DNA from: SFJ001 sp045118955
GTDB taxonomy: Bacteria > Bacillota > Clostridia > Oscillospirales > Ruminococcaceae
Length of the DNA: 18,835 nucleotides
Direction: 5' to 3'
Assembly: GCA_045118955.1 (NCBI GenBank)
Contig: JBGVKB010000088.1
Location: 1 to 18,835, forward strand
In this document: positions 15,038-18,835 of the stretch, piece by piece
Layout of the letters: the number at the start of each line of letters is the position of its first letter
How positions within the stretch are numbered: the first letter of the stretch is position 1
Position numbers and translations under genes: made by a program
Notes under the pieces: generated by a model
What the model was told of the DNA's origin: nothing
The model's database searches: none
Seen by the model: the letters and a program-made list of their open reading frames with translations, nothing else

Positions 15038-16450
15038 TTAAAAGTTAAAGTACAGGAACGGATGGTTGTCCGAACCGATGATATAAGCGATGCTGATCAA
15101 AAACAGGACTGCGACGATGAGCACGCGGGAGGCGGTGCTCTCCTTGGCCTCCTGCCACAGCTTCTGCGGGATCTCGGTGCAGCAGAGGATGGAGATCGCC
15201 AGTGTGATGCCGTAGCTGCGCAGGGCATACAGGGGGCCGACGCCACCGGAGAAGCTGAACAGCTTCTGGAACAGCAGGCCGAACTCCACGCCGTATTCGT
15301 TGCCCACGAACATGGCCCAGCCGACCACCACAAAGAACAGGGTGTACACATGGGGCCAGATCTTGCCCTTCTCCAGATGCTTCAGCAGGAACAGCTTTTC
15401 GATCATCAGCAGGGCGAAATAGTATAGGCCCCAGCAGATGAAGTTCCAGTTGGCGCCGTGCCAGATGCCGGTGAGCAGCCAGACGATGAACAGATTGAAG
15501 ATCTGACGGCCCTTGCCCTTGCGGTTGCCGCCCAGCGGGATGTAGACGTACTCCCGGAACCAGCCCGAGAGGGTCATGTGCCAGCGGCGCCAGAACTCGG
15601 TGATGCTGCGGGAGATGTAGGGCAGGTTGAAGTTGTCGGGGAAATCAAAGCCCAGCATCTTGCCCATGCCGATGCCCATCATGGAGTAGCCGGAGAAGTC
15701 GAAGTAAAGCTGCAGGGAGTAGGCGATGACGCCCAGCCACACCAGCGGGGTGGAGGCGTTGGCCAGCCCGATGGGAGCCACGGTGGCGGTGGGGGAGCCG
15801 ATGATGTCGGTCCACAGCATACCGATGTTGTCGGCCAGGATGACCTTCTTGGCCAGACCGAACACGAAGAAGGCCACGCCCTCCTCAATGCGCTGCAGGG
15901 TGATGCGGCCCTCGTAGACGTGGAGCTGGTCGGACACATCCCGGTACTTGACGATGGGGCCGGCGATGAGCTGGGGGAACATGACCACATAAGCGCCAAA
16001 GTCGATGATGTTGTGCTCAGTCTTCACGTCCCGGCGGTACACATCGATGGAGTAGCTCATGGTCTGGAAGGTGTAAAAGCTGATGCCCAGCGGCAGTGTG
16101 CCGATGCCCTCCACCAGCGGCAGCCCGGCACCCAGCAGGTTCAGGTTGGTGATGATGAAGTTGGCGTACTTGAAGAACACCAGCATGGACAGACTGCCCA
16201 CGATCGAGAAGATGAGAGCAGCCCGGCGCAACGCGGTGCTGTGGTCAAATTTTTCCATCAGCAGGCCGGATGCATAGTTGATGAAGATGAGCGCCACCAT
16301 GATGGGGAAGAAGCGCACCTCGCCCCAGGAATAGAACACCAAGCTGCACAGGAACAGCGCGGCGTTCTTAAACTTATAGGGCACTGCGTAATAGAGCAGC
16401 AGCGTGATGGGTAAAAAGCGGAACAGAAACAAAACGGTACTGAAAACCAA
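15038..16450 (-). CDS. MBOAT family O-acyltransferase (AlgI/DltB-like)
   Basis: The 470-residue polytopic membrane protein has the normal AlgI length. Motifs are PQLIAGPIVKYRDV, the ITEFWRRWHMTLSGWFREYVY segment with His291, and LTGIWHGANWNFICWG with the conserved catalytic His331. It is expected to move acyl groups across the membrane for attachment to an exported polymer. The start is a TTG at 16450, with AAAGGAG (16465-16459) eight bases upstream. No ATG lies near, and translation upstream from 16582 crosses the terminator hairpin of the preceding gene. The DHHW gene follows after 14 bases. Confidence 0.92.
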   Translation of the reverse strand: MVFSTVLFLFRFLPITLLLYYAVPYKFKNAALFLCSLVFYSWGEVRFFPIMVALIFINYASGLLMEKFDHSTALRRAALIFSIVGSLSMLVFFKYANFIITNLNLLGAGLPLVEGIGTLPLGISFYTFQTMSYSIDVYRRDVKTEHNIIDFGAYVVMFPQLIAGPIVKYRDVSDQLHVYEGRITLQRIEEGVAFFVFGLAKKVILADNIGMLWTDIIGSPTATVAPIGLANASTPLVWLGVIAYSLQLYFDFSGYSMMGIGMGKMLGFDFPDNFNLPYISRSITEFWRRWHMTLSGWFREYVYIPLGGNRKGKGRQIFNLFIVWLLTGIWHGANWNFICWGLYYFALLMIEKLFLLKHLEKGKIWPHVYTLFFVVVGWAMFVGNEYGVEFGLLFQKLFSFSGGVGPLYALRSYGITLAISILCCTEIPQKLWQEAKESTASRVLIVAVLFLISIAYIIGSDNHPFLYFNF

Positions 16451-16550
16451 TGGGAACACTCCTTTATACTGCGGCACACGGGGCGGCCGCGGGGTAGTTC
16501 TGGGGCGGGTTGGATATCTTGCGGCGCTTGACACCGCCGTCGAGGGCAAG

Positions 16551-16580
16551 AAAAGGACCGGCGCCCAGCGGGCGCCGGCC
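16551..16580 (-). terminator. terminator after the lipoprotein gene
   Basis: Read on the minus strand, GGCCGGCGCCC (16580-16570) pairs with GGGCGCCGGTC (16566-16556) around a three-base loop, and a CCTTTTC tail follows. It starts 15 bases after the lipoprotein stop. The MBOAT gene therefore likely has its own promoter in 16466-16550, but I see no convincing one there. Confidence 0.75.
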
Positions 16581-16594
16581 ACTTAAAGGGACGT

Positions 16595-17101
16595 TCAGCT
16601 CAGCGCGGCGTCAATGGCCTTGTCGATCTCGGCGTAATCCGCACCGGAAGTATTGGCGAACACCAGCACCACACAATCGCCCTTGGCGACAACGCGGCCA
16701 TTCTGGATCTGGGCCAGACCGTCGGCAAACTCGGCGTAGTTGCTGTAGAAGGTCTCCTGATTGGACTTGTAAGTCTCCAGCTCGGCCTTCACATCGGCGG
16801 CCTTGCCGGCAGCGGCCTTCACCACCAGAATGGTGGCGCTGTCGCCCTGGTTGTTGCTCTGCACGCCCAGGTAGCTCTCCACGTTCTCCATGGTCAGACC
16901 TACATCGTTCTCAGCGGCGAAGTCATCGATGACCAGAGGGTTGGCGACCTCGTTCACGGCCTCAATGGCGGCCTTCACGTCCTCCAGATTCACGGCCTTG
17001 ACCTCGGCAGAAGGGGCAGAACTGGAGGCGGAGCCGCCGCAGCCAACCAGAGCGGCGGCCAGCATCAGAACGCACAGGATCAGGGACAGAAACTTTTTCA
17101 T
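16595..17101 (-). CDS. DUF4358-like lipoprotein
   Basis: The 168-residue product begins with a lipoprotein signal peptide: MKK, a hydrophobic run and the lipobox LVGC with Cys21 as the lipidated residue. A serine-rich linker (SASSSAPS) follows. The mature domain resembles DUF4358, with VVAKGDCVVLVFAN near the C-terminus being typical. The function is unknown. From general knowledge, such lipoproteins often accompany MBOAT/DHHW pairs in gut Firmicutes, which suggests an accessory role on the outer face of the membrane. AGGAGA lies eight bases before the ATG. The gene is divergent from the transporter at 17380. Confidence 0.75.
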   Translation of the reverse strand: MKKFLSLILCVLMLAAALVGCGGSASSSAPSAEVKAVNLEDVKAAIEAVNEVANPLVIDDFAAENDVGLTMENVESYLGVQSNNQGDSATILVVKAAAGKAADVKAELETYKSNQETFYSNYAEFADGLAQIQNGRVVAKGDCVVLVFANTSGADYAEIDKAIDAALS

Positions 17102-17320
17102 AGCGGTATCTCCTCATTGTTTTATGATGGCTGTATGGGTAGTTTTTGCTGCAAAGGGCAAACCATACATCAGCGCGGCAGCCGGGGAGCAAACCCGCGA
17201 AAGACGCGCACATGCAGTTAAAAATATACAAACTAATGTTACACGATTGCCCCCTCGATTGCAAGTGCCTTTGGGGGAATATCCGGGATTGTTTACACAT
17301 TTTTCATCATCCGACGCGGC

Positions 17321-17349
17321 TTGACAGACCTGCCCGCCCAAACTAAGAT
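17321..17349 (+). promoter_or_regulatory. sigma-A promoter of the Gx transporter gene
   Basis: TTGACA (17321-17326), a 17-base spacer and TAAGAT (17344-17349) form a good promoter, with the start of transcription expected near 17356. The rest of the divergent spacer (17102-17320) is AT-richer than the genes. It has a CCCCC/GGGGG inverted repeat at about 17247-17280 but no clear minus-strand promoter for the lipoprotein. Confidence 0.65.
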
Positions 17350-17350
17350 A

Positions 17351-17365
17351 ATACTATTATAGTAT
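17351..17365 (+). promoter_or_regulatory. palindromic operator-like site at the transporter start of transcription
   Basis: ATACTATTATAGTAT is a perfect 7-1-7 inverted repeat. It begins one base after the -10 box, covers the predicted start of transcription and ends just before the AAGGGGG ribosome binding site. The geometry is like Fur/PerR-family boxes, but the sequence does not match their consensus, so the repressor is unknown. Confidence 0.5.
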
Positions 17366-17379
17366 AAAGGGGGATGGAG

Positions 17380-17895
17380 ATGCGCAGCAGCAAGGCGAAG
17401 GACGTTGCTCTGACCGGCATCCTGTTTGCGCTGGCCATCACGCTGTCGATGGTGGAGTCCGCCGTGGCTCCTATGCTGGGTCTGGCTCCGGGCGTGAAAC
17501 TGGGCTTGGCCAACGTGGTGGTCATGTACGCGGTCTTTTTTATGAGTGTGCGGCGGGCGTGGTTTTTGGTGCTGCTGAAGGCCGGCTTCGTGCTGCTCAC
17601 CCGCGGCCCGGTGGCGGGCTTGCTGTCCCTGTGCGGCGGTGCTCTGTCGCTGGTGGTGATGTGGGCGCTGTACCGTCTGCCCCGGCGGCCCACATGGTTC
17701 ATCCTGTCCGCCAGCGGTGCGCTGGCGCACAATCTGGGGCAGCTCTGCGGCGCGAGCATTGTGCTGTCCAGCCGGCTGGCGCTGGGATATGCGCCGGTGC
17801 TGATCGTTTCCGGCCTTGCCATGGGCGGCATCACGGCGGCGGGACTGAGCGCCATGCTGCCCGCACTGGAAAAGATGGGATACCGGGCGCAGTGA
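17380..17895 (+). CDS. Gx transporter family protein (Hpre_diP_synt_I family)
   Basis: The 171-residue membrane protein has about five hydrophobic segments. The conserved segment APGVKLGLANVVVMY is typical of the family once called heptaprenyl diphosphate synthase component I and now usually named Gx transporter. The family resembles small ECF-type substrate-binding membrane proteins; the substrate is not known. AAGGGGG (17367-17373) lies six bases before the ATG at 17380. An ATG at 17374 directly abuts that site and is less likely. Partner genes often found with it (NusG domain II or ApbE-like) are not in the window. It is a single-gene unit with its own promoter and terminator. Confidence 0.8.
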   Translation: MRSSKAKDVALTGILFALAITLSMVESAVAPMLGLAPGVKLGLANVVVMYAVFFMSVRRAWFLVLLKAGFVLLTRGPVAGLLSLCGGALSLVVMWALYRLPRRPTWFILSASGALAHNLGQLCGASIVLSSRLALGYAPVLIVSGLAMGGITAAGLSAMLPALEKMGYRAQ

Positions 17896-17908
17896 GCCCG
17901 TGGAAAAG

Positions 17909-17957
17909 AAAAGCGGCGGTGTTTGCCTTGCGGGAAAGGGGAATACCGCCGCTTTTT
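17909..17957 (+). terminator. terminator after the Gx transporter gene
   Basis: AAAAGCGGCGGT (17909-17920) pairs perfectly with ACCGCCGCTTTT (17945-17956) around a 24-base loop that itself can close CCTT with AAGG. TTTTT ends the 3' arm. Confidence 0.85.
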
Positions 17958-18141
17958 ACAAATGAAGAGCTATAGTTTGGGGGCTGCCAACTTGCGCCGA
18001 TGCCTTCCAAAAACAGACTCCTATTAAAACGGTTCAAAGGGTGGGCTGAGCTTTTTGTCTGCTGTTTGAATTAACGGACGCGGGCTTTTGCTTGCGCAGT
18101 CGTATCCCAAAAAATTCTTTTGCATTCTCCAGAAAAAAGAC
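17958..18141. other. non-coding spacer before the rubrerythrin promoter
   Basis: This is the middle of a 361-base stretch (17896-18256) without a gene. It is AT-richer than the coding regions and contains no credible ORF, RNA gene or repeat that I can recognise. The ends of the stretch hold the terminator at 17909-17957 and the rubrerythrin promoter and leader at 18142-18256. Confidence 0.5.
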
Positions 18142-18170
18142 TTGACGAGTGCAGATTCCCATGCTATACT
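18142..18170 (+). promoter_or_regulatory. strong sigma-A promoter of the rubrerythrin gene
   Basis: TTGACG (18142-18147), a 17-base spacer and TATACT (18165-18170) with an extended -10 TGC directly before it. Transcription should start near 18177, leaving an 80-base leader. Confidence 0.8.
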
Positions 18171-18181
18171 AATGCCACAAA

Positions 18182-18208
18182 CAGAAATGATTCCTATTTA
18201 CATTTCTG
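18182..18208 (+). promoter_or_regulatory. inverted repeat in the rubrerythrin leader
   Basis: CAGAAATG (18182-18189) and CATTTCTG (18201-18208) are perfect inverted copies separated by 11 bases. The repeat begins about five bases after the predicted start of transcription. It could be a repressor site or an mRNA hairpin. No T tract follows. Confidence 0.5.
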
Positions 18209-18256
18209 AAAGCCCAATCAAAGTCCAAAACATTTTAATTTATGGAGGAAATAAAT

Positions 18257-18796
18257 ATGGCGAAGTATGTTTGCACCGTTTGCGGTTACGTGGCTGAGGG
18301 TTCCGTCCCCGAGTTCTGCCCCCTGTGCAAGGCCCCTGCTGAGAAGTTCCAGGAGCAGGCCGGCGAGAAGACCTGGGCTGCCGAGCACGTGGTCGGCGTT
18401 GCCAAGGGCGCTCCCGAGGAGATCATCCAGGGTCTGCGCGAGAACTTCCAGGGCGAGTGCAGCGAGGTCGGTATGTATCTGGCCATGGCTCGCGTGGCCC
18501 ATCGTGAGGGCTACCCCGAGATCGGCCTGTACTGGGAGAAGGCTGCCTACGAGGAGGCCGAGCACGCTGCCAAGTTTGCCGAGCTGCTGGGCGAGGTCCT
18601 GACCGACAGCACCAAGCGCAACCTGGAGATGCGCGTGGACGCCGAGAACGGCGCCACCGCCGGCAAGTTCGAGCTGGCCAAGCTGGCCAAGGAGCTGAAC
18701 CTGGACGCCATCCACGACACCGTCCACGAGATGGCCCGCGACGAGGCCCGTCACGGCAAGGCCTTCGAGGGTCTGCTGCGCCGCTACTTCGGCTAA
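18257..18796 (+). CDS. reverse rubrerythrin (NADH peroxidase type)
   Basis: This cytoplasmic non-haem iron protein reduces hydrogen peroxide in anaerobes, taking electrons from NADH through a rubredoxin reductase. The 179 residues have a rubredoxin-like FeS4 domain first (Cys6, Cys9, Cys21, Cys24) and the ferritin-like di-iron domain second. That order defines the reverse type. Di-iron ligands are expected among GECSE (66-70), EEAEH (99-103), DAEN (128-131) and HEMARDEARH (157-166). GGAGGA (18244-18249) lies seven bases before the ATG at 18257; an ATG at 18242 overlaps that site. Codons are almost all the favoured GC-ending ones, which suggests high expression. Confidence 0.93.
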   Translation: MAKYVCTVCGYVAEGSVPEFCPLCKAPAEKFQEQAGEKTWAAEHVVGVAKGAPEEIIQGLRENFQGECSEVGMYLAMARVAHREGYPEIGLYWEKAAYEEAEHAAKFAELLGEVLTDSTKRNLEMRVDAENGATAGKFELAKLAKELNLDAIHDTVHEMARDEARHGKAFEGLLRRYFG

Positions 18797-18820
18797 GCGA
18801 TCCCATTCACCCCTGCACTG

Positions 18821-18828
18821 AGAGGAGA
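18821..18828 (+). promoter_or_regulatory. ribosome binding site of a gene starting beyond the right edge
   Basis: AGAGGAGA stands 25 bases after the rubrerythrin stop, and the window ends seven bases later. That spacing puts a start codon at or just after the edge, so a further gene is probably co-transcribed with rubrerythrin. Confidence 0.55.
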
Positions 18829-18835
18829 CAAACCA

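Noticed and set aside
13824..15041. 405-codon plus-strand ORF opposite the DHHW gene
   Set aside because: The minus-strand frame has a signal anchor, the DHHW motif and a good ribosome binding site. The plus-strand frame shows only Val/Gly-rich shadow sequence and begins inside the terminator region.
15458..16414. 318-codon plus-strand ORF opposite the MBOAT gene
   Set aside because: It is an acidic, His-rich shadow without any family feature; the MBOAT frame carries all expected catalytic motifs.
17247..17280. CCCCC/GGGGG inverted repeat in the divergent spacer as a terminator or operator
   Set aside because: The stem is short with a long loop and no T tract, and no transcript should end there.
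17831..18037. Minus-strand ORF of 68 codons after the transporter gene
   Set aside because: It reads through the terminator hairpin into the transporter gene and lacks a ribosome binding site or similarity.

Overview
The window is GC-rich DNA from a low-branching Firmicute. Gene order, codon use and protein features point to a member of the Oscillospiraceae (Faecalibacterium, Gemmiger or Subdoligranulum type), but this placement is inference because no rRNA gene is present. There are no tRNAs, insertion sequences or CRISPR arrays.

Positions 1-396 hold no protein gene. A near-perfect minus-strand promoter (130-158) fires out of the left edge across a sequence that can fold into a stem-rich RNA. 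A plus-strand promoter (292-320) starts the main gene cluster.

Positions 397-12942 are the widely conserved Firmicutes housekeeping cluster, all on the plus strand: yicC, remA, gmk, priA, def, fmt, rsmB, rlmN, stp, prkC, rsgA, thiN. It combines RNA turnover, GMP synthesis, replication restart, N-terminal formyl-methionine handling, rRNA modification, Ser/Thr phospho-signalling, 30S subunit maturation and thiamine activation. Compared with Bacillus subtilis, rpoZ and coaBC are missing between gmk and priA, and rpe is missing between rsgA and thiN. Hairpin terminators lie after priA (weak), after rsgA and after thiN, so the cluster is probably several transcription units.

Positions 13051-13757 hold a TudS-related putative desulfidase and then a 27-codon gene that aligns residue for residue with SpoVM, the tiny spore-coat anchoring protein. 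It sits in the same relative place as spoVM in B. subtilis. A perfect 17-bp bidirectional terminator (13779-13817) separates this block from the next.

Positions 13836-17101 are a minus-strand island of lipoprotein (DUF4358-like), MBOAT membrane acyltransferase (TTG start) and DHHW/AlgX-like SGNH protein. This looks like a cell-surface polymer O-acylation machine.

Positions 17380-18796 hold a Gx-type small membrane transporter with a palindromic operator-like site at its predicted start of transcription, then a reverse rubrerythrin with a consensus promoter and a hairpin leader. The rubrerythrin is a peroxide-detoxifying enzyme typical of strict anaerobes. A ribosome binding site at the right edge announces a further gene outside the window.
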